From NCBI RefSeq assembly GCF_003002895.1, contig NZ_PVTI01000011.1, positions 1-64,000 of the forward strand: DNA of 64,000 bases. The letters run 5' to 3'. How positions within the stretch are numbered: the first letter of the stretch is position 1; the number at the start of each line of letters is the position of its first letter. A program made the translations under genes and the position numbers. The stretch comes from Knoellia remsis (GTDB taxonomy: Bacteria; Actinomycetota; Actinomycetes; Actinomycetales; Dermatophilaceae). Of the stretch, positions 29,007 through 37,903 are shown piece after piece. Under the pieces are notes generated by a model, which made no database searches, was not told the DNA's origin, and worked only from the letters and a program-made list of their open reading frames with translations.

Positions 29007-30323
29007 GTGTTGCCCATGAGTCAGGTTGGATGGGGTGTCCTGATCGTTGATCGTGAGGTGGGCTCCAGAATGGCTGTTGAGACCGAGCGTCGGGTCGTAC
29101 CCGGGATCGGGTTTCCGGCCCTTCCCGGCTCACCGACTTCACCGCTGGGCTGGCCCGGTGAGGACGGCGTTGTACGTGGCGCCGTTTCACGTGAAACGTC
29201 GCCCGATCCAGCTCACGCTGCCGTCGCTGACGGGACAGTGCGCGGCACCACTGTCGGTGCCATCAGCGAGACTGCGAGCGTGAGCGACGAAGGAACTGAG
29301 ACGGCGGATGTTTCACGTGAAACGGACCCTCCCGCCGCGGCGGGCGATGACGCCGTCGCGGAGTCAGACAAGGCTGCCGACGCCCTCGCGAACGTGACCG
29401 TGCGTGACGACGCGGTGCCCGAGACCGACGAGGACACTCCGCTCGCCCGTGCCGTGGCCGAGGATGCTCGCAAGCGCGAGGCCCTCGTCGGACGCGAGCT
29501 GCCGCGCCCCGCCGAGACGCGCATTCTCACCGTCGCGAACCAGAAGGGCGGTGTCGGCAAGACCACCACCGCCGTCAACATCGCTGCAGCGCTGGCTCAG
29601 GGCGGCGCCACCGTGCTCGTCATCGACCTCGACCCCCAGGGGAACGCGAGTACCGCACTCGGGATCGAGCACCACTCCGAGGTGCCGAGCATCTACGACG
29701 TGCTCGTCGACGGTGACCCGCTGAGCACGGTTGTCCAGCCGTGCCCGGACATCGAGGGTCTCTTTTGTGCGCCGGCCACGATCGACCTCGCCGGCGCGGA
29801 GATCGAGCTCGTGTCGCTCGTGGCACGAGAGACTCGGCTCAAGAAGGCGATCACGGCCTACACCCAAGAGCTCGCCGAGCAGGGATCGACGCTCGACTAC
29901 GTGTTCATCGACTGCCCGCCGAGCCTGGGGCTGCTGACGGTGAACGCGTTCGTTGCGGCGGGCGAGGTCTTCATCCCGATCCAGTGCGAGTACTACGCGC
30001 TGGAGGGGCTGTCGCAGCTGCTTCGCAACATCGAGCTCATCCGGGACCACCTCAACCCCGCACTGCACGTGTCGACGATCCTGCTCACCATGTATGACGG
30101 CCGCACGCGCCTGTCTGCCCAGGTCGCCGACGAGGTGCGCAGCCACTTCGCGGAGCAGACCCTCAAGGCCACCGTGCCCCGGTCGGTGCGCATCTCCGAG
30201 GCACCGAGCCACGGCCAGACCGTCATGACCTACGACCCCAACAGCAGCGGCGCCCTCTCCTACCTCGAGGCCGCCTCCGAGATGGCGGCGCTCGGCGCCG
30301 AGAAGAGCGAGGACCGTTCATGA
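29007..30323 (+). CDS. parA: Chromosome partitioning ATPase ParA (Soj)
   Basis: ParA is the deviant-Walker ATPase that moves ParB-parS complexes apart. The ATPase domain begins near residue 170 ([20 protein letters not shown]) and has the A' and B motifs [17 protein letters not shown] and [14 protein letters not shown]. About 165 residues of low-complexity sequence precede it. Two parS sites are read within that extension as VSRET. The start is uncertain: the GTG at 29007 has GCGAGG six bases upstream, while ATGs at 29016 and 29070 lack a good site. The stop overlaps the parB ATG (ATGA). Confidence 0.93.
   Translation: MLPMSQVGWGVLIVDREVGSRMAVETERRVVPGIGFPALPGSPTSPLGWPGEDGVVRGAVSRETSPDPAHAAVADGTVRGTTVGAISETASVSDEGTETADVSRETDPPAAAGDDAVAESDKAADALANVTVRDDAVPETDEDTPLARAVAEDARKREALVGRELPRPAETRILTVANQKGGVGKTTTAVNIAAALAQGGATVLVIDLDPQGNASTALGIEHHSEVPSIYDVLVDGDPLSTVVQPCPDIEGLFCAPATIDLAGAEIELVSLVARETRLKKAITAYTQELAEQGSTLDYVFIDCPPSLGLLTVNAFVAAGEVFIPIQCEYYALEGLSQLLRNIELIRDHLNPALHVSTILLTMYDGRTRLSAQVADEVRSHFAEQTLKATVPRSVRISEAPSHGQTVMTYDPNSSGALSYLEAASEMAALGAEKSEDRS
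29184..29197. promoter_or_regulatory. parS: parS centromere site inside parA (first)
   Basis: A perfect GTTTCACGTGAAAC in the 5' part of parA, in frame as VSRET. Confidence 0.93.
29310..29323. promoter_or_regulatory. parS: parS centromere site inside parA (second)
   Basis: A perfect GTTTCACGTGAAAC 126 bp (42 codons) after the previous site, again in frame as VSRET. Confidence 0.93.
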
Positions 30324-31441
30324 GCGACAAGCGACGCGCCCTGGGCCGTGGTCTCGGAGCCCTCATTCCGCCGGGCAGCGGCAGCACCGCGACCCGCCCG
30401 ACCGACGTGTTCTTCAAGGAGCAGCATCCCGCGAGCGACACCGACGAGTCGCCCGCCGAGAGCGAGTCCGTCCCAGCCGCCGAGCCCTCCACCGGGTCTG
30501 TGTCTGCGCCCGGTGAGGACGCATCGTCGCAGGTCAGCGCAACAAACGCTCCCTCCGACGGCGCCACCGACGCCGCCGTGACGAGTGCCGCCCAGAACGA
30601 CGGGGACGAGCTCGTGCCGGTGCCGGGCGCTCGCTTCGCCGACGTCCCGCTCGACGCGATCCGGCCCAACCCGCGACAGCCGCGGACGGTCTTCGACGAG
30701 GACGAGCTGGCCGAGCTCGTGCACAGTGTCCGCGAGGTCGGCGTGATGCAGCCGATCGTCGTCCGGCCCGTCCCCGCAGACGCCACCGACGTGCCCGAGG
30801 GCGTCGAGTTCGAGCTCATCATGGGTGAGCGTCGCTGGCGCGCCAGCCGTGAGGCCGGCAAGGAGTCGATCCCGGCGATCGTCAAGGACACCGAGGACGA
30901 CGACCTCCTGCGGGACGCGCTCCTCGAGAACCTGCACCGCAGCCAGCTCAACGCCCTCGAGGAGGCGGCGGCCTACCAGCAGCTGCTCGACGACTTCGGC
31001 TGCACCCAGGACGAGCTCGCCACGCGCATCGGCCGCTCCCGCCCGCAGATCAGCAACACGCTGCGCCTGCTCAAGCTGCCGCCGCTCGTCGCCCGCCGGG
31101 TCGCCGCCGGCGTCCTCTCCGCCGGTCACGCTCGTGCCCTTCTCGGCCTCCCCGACGGCGCCGCCATGGAGCGTCTCGCCCAGCGCATCGTCGCCGAGGG
31201 CCTCTCCGTCCGCTCCGTCGAGGAGATCGTCACCCTCGGCGGCGACGACCCCAAGCCGTCCACCCGCCGTCCCCGCGCCGGCGGCCGACACCCCCAGCTC
31301 GACGACCTCGCCGCCGGTCTCTCCGACCGTCTCGAAACCCGCGTCGGCATCACCCTGGGCAAGAACCGCGGCAAGGTCACGATTGACTTCGCCTCCGTCG
31401 AGGACCTCAACCGCATCCTCGACGCCATGAACCTCCGCTAA
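30320..31441 (+). CDS. parB: Chromosome partitioning protein ParB
   Basis: ParB is the CTPase clamp that loads at parS and spreads on DNA. The 373-residue protein has a variable acidic N-terminus (1-105), then the CTP-binding segments [17 protein letters not shown] and [20 protein letters not shown], the [14 protein letters not shown] region, the helix-turn-helix [20 protein letters not shown] that reads parS, and a C-terminal dimerisation domain ending [15 protein letters not shown]. It shares an operon with parA. Confidence 0.97.
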   Translation: MSDKRRALGRGLGALIPPGSGSTATRPTDVFFKEQHPASDTDESPAESESVPAAEPSTGSVSAPGEDASSQVSATNAPSDGATDAAVTSAAQNDGDELVPVPGARFADVPLDAIRPNPRQPRTVFDEDELAELVHSVREVGVMQPIVVRPVPADATDVPEGVEFELIMGERRWRASREAGKESIPAIVKDTEDDDLLRDALLENLHRSQLNALEEAAAYQQLLDDFGCTQDELATRIGRSRPQISNTLRLLKLPPLVARRVAAGVLSAGHARALLGLPDGAAMERLAQRIVAEGLSVRSVEEIVTLGGDDPKPSTRRPRAGGRHPQLDDLAAGLSDRLETRVGITLGKNRGKVTIDFASVEDLNRILDAMNLR

Positions 31442-31549
31442 GGCCCGGACGACGAGCCGCACCACGAACCCGCAAGACACCAGGGTTCCGCGGGCGACCC
31501 GGCCGTGAACCACACGGTGGGCGACGGCGGCCACAGAGCCAGCGCCGCA

Positions 31550-31647
31550 GTGAGGTGCGCCGCGCGACGCTGGCTGGGTCTGGCGGGAGACGCGAGTGCG
31601 TTCTACGCGCGAGCGGCGGATGGATAGCGTCGCGCGGCCTACCTCAC
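31550..31647 (+). repeat. Structured repeat, copy 2 (possible non-coding RNA), downstream of parB
   Basis: Arms at 31550-31571 and 31626-31647 form a 22-position stem with one mismatch and one G-T wobble. The enclosed 54-nt core matches copy 1 (28877-28931) over most of its length, including GGCTGGGTCTGGCGGGA and GCGGATGGAT. The flanking 350-bp gap (31442-31791) between parB and trxA holds this element and the terminator at 31741-31772, and no gene that I can see. Confidence 0.7.
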
Positions 31648-31740
31648 GGAGGTGTGACGCCATCCCACCTCGCGGAGGCGCGCTGGAAACGAAGCCGAGA
31701 CAACGAAAACTCTTGCGAGACAACGCAGTTCGCGCACACG

Positions 31741-31772
31741 ACGAAGCCCCGGCCAAGTGACCGGGGCTTCGT
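31741..31772. terminator. Terminator between parB and trxA
   Basis: Perfect 12-bp arms (31741-31752 and 31761-31772; ACGAAGCCCCGG and its complement) around an 8-nt loop. It lies 19 bp past the trxA stop on the minus strand and could also stop transcripts from parB. Confidence 0.8.
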
Positions 31773-31791
31773 TGATGCGCGAGGAGTCGCG

Positions 31792-32127
31792 TCAGTTGAT
31801 GAAGGGCTCGAGCTCGCGGAGCAGCTTCGGCTTCGGCATGGCACCGACGATCGTCTTGACGATCTCGCCGTCCTTGTAGACGTGCATCGTCGGGATGGAG
31901 GTGATGCCGAGGCGACCGGTCACCTGGGGGTTCTCGTCGGTGTTGAGCTTGACGACATCGAGCTTGTCGGAGTGGTCGCGGGCGATCTCCTCGAGCACGG
32001 GCGCGATGGCCTTGCACGGGCCGCACCACGGAGCCCAGAAGTCGACGAGGGTGACCTTGCCGTTCTTGAGGACGTCGGCCTCGAAGGACGCGTCGTCGGT
32101 CGTGCGGGTTGCGGTGTCGGTAGCCAT
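31792..32127 (-). CDS. trxA: Thioredoxin
   Basis: Thioredoxin reduces protein disulfides in the cytoplasm with electrons from TrxB. The 111-residue protein has the active site WCGPC (34-38) in VTLVDFWAPWCGPCK and the cis-Pro segment GITSIPTMHVYKDG. The ATG at 32127 is preceded by GAAAGGACC. It follows trxB by 112 bp. Confidence 0.97.
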   Translation of the reverse strand: MATDTATRTTDDASFEADVLKNGKVTLVDFWAPWCGPCKAIAPVLEEIARDHSDKLDVVKLNTDENPQVTGRLGITSIPTMHVYKDGEIVKTIVGAMPKPKLLRELEPFIN

Positions 32128-32239
32128 GGTGGGTCCTTTCGGCGGGGGGCTGCTCCGGGGTCGAGGCAGTCAGTCTGGTGGTCGGGTCGGACAGTCGGGT
32201 CGGACAGGGTCGTGAAGCCGGCGGTCGGTGACCGGCGGA

Positions 32240-33238
32240 TCAGGGTGCGATGAGCGCGGCGTCCGGGGCCGGCATACCGGCCTGCTCGTGCGCGGCGAGG
32301 AAGCGCTCGGCGTCGAGCGCCGCGGCGCAACCGGAACCGGCGGCGGTGATGGCCTGCCGGTACGTGTGGTCGACGAGGTCGCCGCAGGCGAAGACGCCGG
32401 GGATGTTCGTCAGCGTCGAGCGGCCCTGGACGAGGACGTAGCCCTCCGGGTCGAGGTCGACGACACCCCGGACGAGCTCGTTGCGCGGGTCGTGGCCGAT
32501 GGCGATGAACAGACCGGACACAGGCAGGTCCGACTCGGCGCCGGTCACGGTGTCACGCAGCGTCACCGAGGTGAGCTTGTCGCCGCCGTGGATGCCGACG
32601 ACCTCGCTGTTCCACGCGAACCGGATCTTGTCGTTGGTGAGGGCACGCTCGGCCATGATCTTGCTCGCGCGCAGCTCGTCGCGACGGTGGATGATCGTCA
32701 CCGAGCGGGCGAACTTCGTGAGGAAGGTGGCCTCCTCGACGGCGGAGTCGCCGCCGCCGACGACGGCGATGTCCTGGTCACGGAAGAAGAACCCGTCGCA
32801 CGTCGCACACCAGGAGACCCCGTGGCCGGAGAGGCGCTTCTCGTCAGGGAGCCCGAGCTCGCGGTAGGCCGAGCCCATGGCGAGGATGACCGAGCGGGCG
32901 CGCCACGTGCGGCCCTCGCCGTCGACGACGCTCTTGATCTCGCCGTCGAGGGAGACCGACGTGACGTCGTCAGTGATCAGCTCGGCGCCGAACCGCTCGG
33001 CCTGGGCGCGCATCTGCTCCATGAGGTCGGGCCCCATGATCCCGTCCTTGAAGCCCGGGAAGTTCTCGACCTCGGTGGTGTTCATGAGGGCTCCGCCGGC
33101 GGTGACGGCCCCCTCGAAGACGACCGGGCGAAGGTTCGCTCGGGCGGCATACACGGCCGCGGTGTACCCGGCCGGGCCGGAACCGATGATGATGACGTCA
33201 CGCACTTCTTGCGTGTCTGTCGCGGAGCTCACGAACAC
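32240..33238 (-). CDS. trxB: Thioredoxin reductase (NADPH)
   Basis: This 332-residue FAD enzyme passes electrons from NADPH to thioredoxin. The FAD motif is [19 protein letters not shown], the redox-active pair is Cys144/Cys147 in [11 protein letters not shown], the NADPH motif is [12 protein letters not shown], and [16 protein letters not shown] closes the FAD site. Start is GTG at 33238; a second in-frame GTG (33232) is possible. Confidence 0.97.
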   Translation of the reverse strand: MFVSSATDTQEVRDVIIIGSGPAGYTAAVYAARANLRPVVFEGAVTAGGALMNTTEVENFPGFKDGIMGPDLMEQMRAQAERFGAELITDDVTSVSLDGEIKSVVDGEGRTWRARSVILAMGSAYRELGLPDEKRLSGHGVSWCATCDGFFFRDQDIAVVGGGDSAVEEATFLTKFARSVTIIHRRDELRASKIMAERALTNDKIRFAWNSEVVGIHGGDKLTSVTLRDTVTGAESDLPVSGLFIAIGHDPRNELVRGVVDLDPEGYVLVQGRSTLTNIPGVFACGDLVDHTYRQAITAAGSGCAAALDAERFLAAHEQAGMPAPDAALIAP

Positions 33239-33259
33239 CGTCCCTAGTGGCTGTCATGG

Positions 33260-33286
33260 CGGACCACCGCAACATACGGTGGTCCG
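33260..33286 (-). terminator. Hairpin after the putative anti-sigma gene
   Basis: CGGACCACCG (33260-33269) and CGGTGGTCCG (33277-33286) pair perfectly around a 7-nt loop, between the stop at 33351 and the trxB start, so sigM transcription probably ends here. Confidence 0.7.
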
Positions 33287-33350
33287 TGGGGGTCTTGGCT
33301 ACAACCGATCCTAGGCGGTCGGTGTTCCCGGAGCGCGGCGTGACCCGCGG

Positions 33351-34163
33351 TCAGGGCAGCGCGATCGGTCCGGCGAGCAACGCCGGGTCGCCGGTCGTGC
33401 AGCGGCGTTCCACGGCGTATGCCGTCCGCGCGCCTCCCGCGGTCACGACGAGGACCGCGGCGGGGGCTCCGTCGACGTTCCCGAGGTCGACCTGTGCGCC
33501 GGTCGCGGCGGGCAGGCCGAGCGCCTCGAGGCAGGAGCGCACGCCGATCTCGGTGCCGATGGGGCCGATGGCCGGGGACTCGGCGGCGAGTGGACGGGTC
33601 GGCGACGCGGACTCGTCACCCGGGTCGGGGACCTGGGTGGCCAGTCGGGCCGAGTCGTAGTCCCGCCCGGACATGCGCACGACGACCGGCCCCTCGTCAG
33701 GGGCGGAACCCATGGCAGGAGCACCGTCCTGCTCCTCGAAGGACTTCGCGCTCTCCCGCGACATCGTGCCGGTGCTCGACTCGGCGCTGTCGGCACCGGA
33801 GGACGCGGCATCGAGGGACGGGCCGCCGCCGACGAGCCCGAGCGGACCGGCGAGCAGGACTCCACCGAGCACGAGGGCCACCGCCGCGACGGCCGCGACG
33901 GGCGCGAACCGTGCCCACCCGGAGCGAGGCGTCCCGGACGCGCCGGACCCGGCCTGCGCACTGCCTTCGGAACCCCACTCCTCGGGGGCGGGCAGGTCGG
34001 CGAGGCGCGACTGGATCCGAGCCACGAGGTCGTCCGGCATGGGCCCGGGGTCGGGCAGCGAGCGCAGCAGCTCGCGCATGCCCGTGGGGTCTCGTTCCTC
34101 AGGGCCGGGACCGCCGGGCCGGGGACCGATGGGGCCACCGGGGTCGGACGTCGGACCGGTCAT
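33351..34163 (-). CDS. Putative membrane anti-sigma factor next to sigM
   Basis: The 270-residue protein has a cytoplasmic N-terminus with a short helical segment (GMRELLRSLPDPGPMPDDLV then ARIQSRLADL), one membrane span (about 83-108, APVAAVAAVALVLGGVLLAG), and a C-terminal extracytoplasmic part with two Cys residues. Topology and position directly after sigM suggest that it holds SigM inactive at the membrane, as RsmA does for mycobacterial SigM, though sequence similarity is not obvious to me. A strong ribosome binding site, GGGAGG, lies nine bases before the ATG. Confidence 0.65.
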   Translation of the reverse strand: MTGPTSDPGGPIGPRPGGPGPEERDPTGMRELLRSLPDPGPMPDDLVARIQSRLADLPAPEEWGSEGSAQAGSGASGTPRSGWARFAPVAAVAAVALVLGGVLLAGPLGLVGGGPSLDAASSGADSAESSTGTMSRESAKSFEEQDGAPAMGSAPDEGPVVVRMSGRDYDSARLATQVPDPGDESASPTRPLAAESPAIGPIGTEIGVRSCLEALGLPAATGAQVDLGNVDGAPAAVLVVTAGGARTAYAVERRCTTGDPALLAGPIALP

Positions 34164-34263
34164 GAGCGCTCACCTCCCTCGAGGGCGTGTCGTGGTGCGG
34201 GTCCGGGCACGGTCAGCCGCGCCGGGACCGGGGGATGGACACGGGGGTACATGGAGTACGACG

Positions 34264-34851
34264 TCACGAGAGCCCTTCCGGTTCCCGCGCCGGTCCGGTC
34301 CGACCCGGACTGCCCTCACCCAGCAGCTCGGCGAGCGCCGACCGGCCCCGGGCGCACCGCGACTTCACCGTGCCCTCCGCGACCTCGAGGACAGCCGCGG
34401 CCTCACTCACCGGCATACCGTGCATGTCGACGAGGACGAGCGCGAGGCGCTGGTGCTCGGGCAGGCGAGCCAGGGCGGCCCACACGTCCAGCGCCGTCTC
34501 GGCAGCGTCGTGCCGGTCCAGCGGGTCGACGACGTCGATGTCGGCCGCATCCCCGGCCCGCCGCAGCACGTCGCGCTCGCGGCGCATCCGGTCGAGGCAG
34601 GCGTTGACGACGATGCGGTGCAGCCACGTCGAGACCGCCGCGTCCCCGCGGTAGGACCCGGCCCGCCGGAACGCGTTGACGAACCCGTCCTGCACGGCGT
34701 CCGCGGCGAGCTCGCGGTCACCGCAGGTCCGCATCGCCACCGCCCACAGCCGGTCCCGGTGGCGCCGGAACAGCTCACCGAAGGCGTCCCGGTCCCCGGC
34801 CACGTGGCGCGACACGAGGGCGCGGTCGTCCACGCCCTCGTCGTCGCTCAT
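34264..34851 (-). CDS. sigM: ECF sigma factor SigM
   Basis: A 195-residue group 4 sigma factor that directs RNA polymerase to a stress regulon. Region 2 is FGELFRRHRDRLWAVAMRTC and DAVQDGFVNAFRRAGSYRG; region 4 is LARLPEHQRLALVLVDMHGM followed by the helix-turn-helix VSEAAAVLEVAEGTVKSRC. Its neighbours (trxA, trxB, putative anti-sigma factor, pseudokinase) match the actinobacterial SigM locus. The C-terminal 20 residues are unconserved. Confidence 0.88.
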   Translation of the reverse strand: MSDDEGVDDRALVSRHVAGDRDAFGELFRRHRDRLWAVAMRTCGDRELAADAVQDGFVNAFRRAGSYRGDAAVSTWLHRIVVNACLDRMRRERDVLRRAGDAADIDVVDPLDRHDAAETALDVWAALARLPEHQRLALVLVDMHGMPVSEAAAVLEVAEGTVKSRCARGRSALAELLGEGSPGRTGPAREPEGLS

Positions 34852-34880
34852 CTCAGCTCACGTCTCGCGGTCCGGGCACG

Positions 34881-37223
34881 TCAGTTCGTGACCTCGACCT
34901 CGCCGAGGATGGCGCGGTAGCGACCGGTGTCGTCACGGGTGAGGTTGGTGAACCAGACGATGACGTACTGGCCCTGCACGCCGTCCTTCACCGGGAAGGC
35001 GACCTCGCCGTCCGCGTCGTTGCGCTCGCCGATCTTCGTGGCGCCGTCGAGGGAGCGCTCGCTGCCGATGTAGACCGCGACGTCGGCGCGGTTGCCGAGG
35101 GTGAGCGTGACGTTGCGGGCGACGACGTTGGGGCCGAGGTCGACGACCACGCCGACGCCGTCCTTGAGGCCGCCGAGCTTGGCCGAGTTGTAGCCCTCGG
35201 ACTGCCACGTCGTCGAGGGGTCACCGTCGAAGACGCGGGGCGCGCGGGTGCCGTTCTCGCGCCCGTCGCCCTGCGGGTCGAACGCGTCCGCCCCGAGGAT
35301 CTGCAGCGGCTGGCCCGTCGTCGGCGACGGCGAGGCGGACGCCCCCGCCCCCGAGCCGCTGGCCGACGGTGTCGGGGAGACACTGCGCCCGGGAACACCG
35401 CCGAAGTCGAGGTCGGTGTTGGACCCGATGCGGGAGACCCCGAAGGCACCGATGATGAGGGCGAGCACGAGGAACGCCCCGACGATCGCGAGCGCCGTGC
35501 GGGACTCGTCCTTGGTCAGTGGCTCCGACGGCACGAGGGGGGCAGGTGCCTCGAGGAGCGCCTCGGTCCCCGTGCCGGGCCGGACCTGCTCGCCCTCCTG
35601 GGTGAGGCCGGGGGCGTTGGGTGCGGTGATGCGCTCGTGGAAGCCGCGTCGCTCGGCCGCCCGTTCTGCGGCGCGCTCGCTCACCTGGCGGCTCACCGAG
35701 CCGACCCGGGAGCCGAACCGGCTCACCGCACCGGCGACCGCCGAGCCCGCGCCGGCCATGGCTGCGCTCGCAGCGGATGCCGCTGCTGCGGCGCTCGCGG
35801 CCGCGGAGGGGCCGGAGCGCTCGCCGGTGCCGGCGTCACCGTCCGTCGTGGTCTCGTCGGTGTCGTCGTCCGTATGCCGTCCCGCGCGGGCGGTGCCCGT
35901 CTCACCGTCGCCGTCCGGCGAGGGGTGCGACGCCGTGTCCCGGACCACCGGCAGGACGGCGGTGCCGCTGTCGCCGGCAGAGTCCGACGGCTCCGACGGC
36001 TCGGACGGGTCCGTGGTCCTGGAGGTGCCCGCGGTGCCCGCGCCACCCGCGCCACCCGCAGCGCTCGTGGCCCGTGCGGCACCAGCGGTGTCGCGGCGCA
36101 GCGGGATGGCCTCGGTCACCGCGACGTCGGACGCGGGTTCGGCGGTGCCGATCTCGTCACGTGGCGTCGTGTCGACCTCGGCCTCGGTCTGGGCGTTCGT
36201 CGTGGACCCGGCGGCGGTCGACGGCGCGTCGCCGGTCGGTCGGCGCAGCACGCGCGTGGGCGACTCGTCGGCCTCCCAGTCGGGGTCGTCGACCGACACG
36301 TCGTCATCGTCGCGCGCCGGGGTAGTGAGCGCCGGGGTGCTGAGCGCGGCCGGGGTGATCTTCGAGGGGACGGGCTCGGTCGACGCACTCAACGCGGCGG
36401 GGATGCGCGGGTCGGTGTCGTCGCTGACGCCGAGACCGGTGCCGGCGATCGTCGAGCGGCCGGCCACCTGGCGCGACGGCCACGGCGCGATCTGGCGGGC
36501 GAAGTCACCCGGCGAGGTCGGACCCTGGTCGTCACCGAGAGTGAGCCGACACAGCGCGTCGAGGTCACGCGGCACGCCGGCCGCGATCTCGGACGGTGCG
36601 GGCACACCACCGAGGATGCGCGGCGCCGCCCCGAGCGAGGTCTCCCCGGCGCCCGGCCACAGACCGGTCAGGCCGGCATACGTCAAGGAGACGACGCCGA
36701 TGGCGTCGCGCCGCGACGCCTCCTCGGACTCGAGGTCGTCGACCTCGGCGAGCGCCGCCGCGGTCGCCACCCCACGGAGACGGACGTCACCGTCGATGGT
36801 GCGGAACACGTCCTCGGGGCGCAGGTCGAGGTGGTGCAGGCCCCGCTGGCGGGCGGCCTCGAGACCGGTCGCGACCTCGCCGACGATGCGGCGGACCTCG
36901 TCCGCGGGCAGTCCACCGTCGTGCACGAGCTGGGCGAGCGAGCGACTCTGGCTGGTGTCGGCCTCGACGACGAAGGCGACGCCGCGCTCGCGGCCGACGT
37001 CGAGCACCCGCTGCAACGTCGCCGTGTCGAGCCCTGCGGCGCGACGAGCGGAGTCGAGGACGGCGCTCGTGCGCGGGTCACTCTCGGGCAGGCAGAGGAT
37101 GACGACGGGGCGACCGAGGGTCGTGTCGTCGGCGGTCCACCGCTCGAAGCCACGCCGCTTCTCGATCCTGCGTGAGGTGGTGTACCGCCCGTCGAGGGTG
37201 GTTCCGGGTCCGACGCCCTCCAA
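34881..37223 (-). CDS. Membrane pseudokinase with extracellular discoidin-like domain
   Basis: The 780-residue protein has a kinase-like domain (about 1-250) that lacks key residues: the Lys of the VAIK motif is not found (VVILCLPE), the catalytic loop is HHLDLRPEDVF with Asp replacing Asn, and the DFG motif is missing (VRLRGVATA). It is therefore a pseudokinase. A disordered Thr/Ser/Ala region (250-570) precedes one membrane span (about 580-600), then a C-terminal domain (from about 640, LQILGADAFDPQGDG) like the outer domain of the mycobacterial MurJ fusion Rv3910. The start is a TTG at 37223 with GGAAGGGG upstream. murJ is normally the neighbour or fusion partner, but is not here. Confidence 0.8.
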   Translation of the reverse strand: MEGVGPGTTLDGRYTTSRRIEKRRGFERWTADDTTLGRPVVILCLPESDPRTSAVLDSARRAAGLDTATLQRVLDVGRERGVAFVVEADTSQSRSLAQLVHDGGLPADEVRRIVGEVATGLEAARQRGLHHLDLRPEDVFRTIDGDVRLRGVATAAALAEVDDLESEEASRRDAIGVVSLTYAGLTGLWPGAGETSLGAAPRILGGVPAPSEIAAGVPRDLDALCRLTLGDDQGPTSPGDFARQIAPWPSRQVAGRSTIAGTGLGVSDDTDPRIPAALSASTEPVPSKITPAALSTPALTTPARDDDDVSVDDPDWEADESPTRVLRRPTGDAPSTAAGSTTNAQTEAEVDTTPRDEIGTAEPASDVAVTEAIPLRRDTAGAARATSAAGGAGGAGTAGTSRTTDPSEPSEPSDSAGDSGTAVLPVVRDTASHPSPDGDGETGTARAGRHTDDDTDETTTDGDAGTGERSGPSAAASAAAAASAASAAMAGAGSAVAGAVSRFGSRVGSVSRQVSERAAERAAERRGFHERITAPNAPGLTQEGEQVRPGTGTEALLEAPAPLVPSEPLTKDESRTALAIVGAFLVLALIIGAFGVSRIGSNTDLDFGGVPGRSVSPTPSASGSGAGASASPSPTTGQPLQILGADAFDPQGDGRENGTRAPRVFDGDPSTTWQSEGYNSAKLGGLKDGVGVVVDLGPNVVARNVTLTLGNRADVAVYIGSERSLDGATKIGERNDADGEVAFPVKDGVQGQYVIVWFTNLTRDDTGRYRAILGEVEVTN

Positions 37224-37287
37224 CAGGTGCCCCTTCCGCTGAGATGGTGGCGCCCATCCTAGGTCGGTTGAGGCCGCACACGCCGGG

Positions 37288-37770
37288 TCAGTCCCCGGCG
37301 AGCCGCTGCCAGGCCAGGCGGGCGATGCGCCGCTCGTTGGGGAAGGTCAGGTGGCGGTGGGCGTCGCGCAGCGGGAGCCACGCGACGTCGATGGCCTCCT
37401 GGTCGGGGTCGTTCTCGATGGTGAGGTCGCCACCGACGGCCTCGAGGAGGTAGTGGTGCACGTACTTGTGGATGCGCCGGTCGCCCACGGCGAACCAGTA
37501 GTCGATGGTGCCGAGCTCGATGAGCACGCGCCCTTCGATACCGGTCTCCTCGGCGACCTCGCGCGCTGCGGTCTGCGGCAGGGTCTCGGCGCCCTCGATG
37601 TGCCCCTTGGGCAGGCACCACTCGACCCGACCGGCGCGGTTGCGGCGGGCGATGACCGCGATCCGGGCCTGCCCGTCGTGGACGTCGACGACGATGCCGC
37701 CGGCGGAACGCTCCTCGACCGCGGGGAGCCGCCGGGGGACCCGGGGCGGCTCTGCTGCGGCGTGACTCAC
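37288..37770 (-). CDS. NUDIX hydrolase
   Basis: A 160-residue pyrophosphohydrolase of nucleoside-diphosphate derivatives. The Nudix box is GHIEGAETLPQTAAREVAEETG with the metal-binding REVAEE core. The GTG at 37770 is six bases after TACAGT on the minus strand (37782-37777), which suggests leaderless transcription; the product then begins SHAAAEPPRVPRR. It is divergent from the CCA-adding enzyme gene, the conserved arrangement in actinobacteria. Exact substrate is unknown. Confidence 0.9.
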   Translation of the reverse strand: MSHAAAEPPRVPRRLPAVEERSAGGIVVDVHDGQARIAVIARRNRAGRVEWCLPKGHIEGAETLPQTAAREVAEETGIEGRVLIELGTIDYWFAVGDRRIHKYVHHYLLEAVGGDLTIENDPDQEAIDVAWLPLRDAHRHLTFPNERRIARLAWQRLAGD

Positions 37771-37889
37771 CCTGTCACTGTAACCACGAGGGGTGCGACG
37801 GCGTCTGCGCCGACGGCGCGCTCCCGCGCTCGTGGCGACGGCGCTCGCGCGCGGGTTCGCAACGCGTCGGTCCCGGTGGTGCCGCGCCC

Positions 37890-37895
37890 TATCCT
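37890..37895 (+). promoter_or_regulatory. -10 element of the CCA tRNA nucleotidyltransferase gene
   Basis: TATCCT ends eight bases before the GTG at 37904, with no ribosome binding site between them, so this gene too is probably leaderless. Confidence 0.5.
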
Positions 37896-37903
37896 TGGTG
37901 CCC

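Noticed and set aside
37793-37903. Extended N-terminus of the CCA-adding enzyme
   Set aside because: The upstream 37 residues are Arg-rich, not family-like, and cover the promoter region shared with the NUDIX gene.
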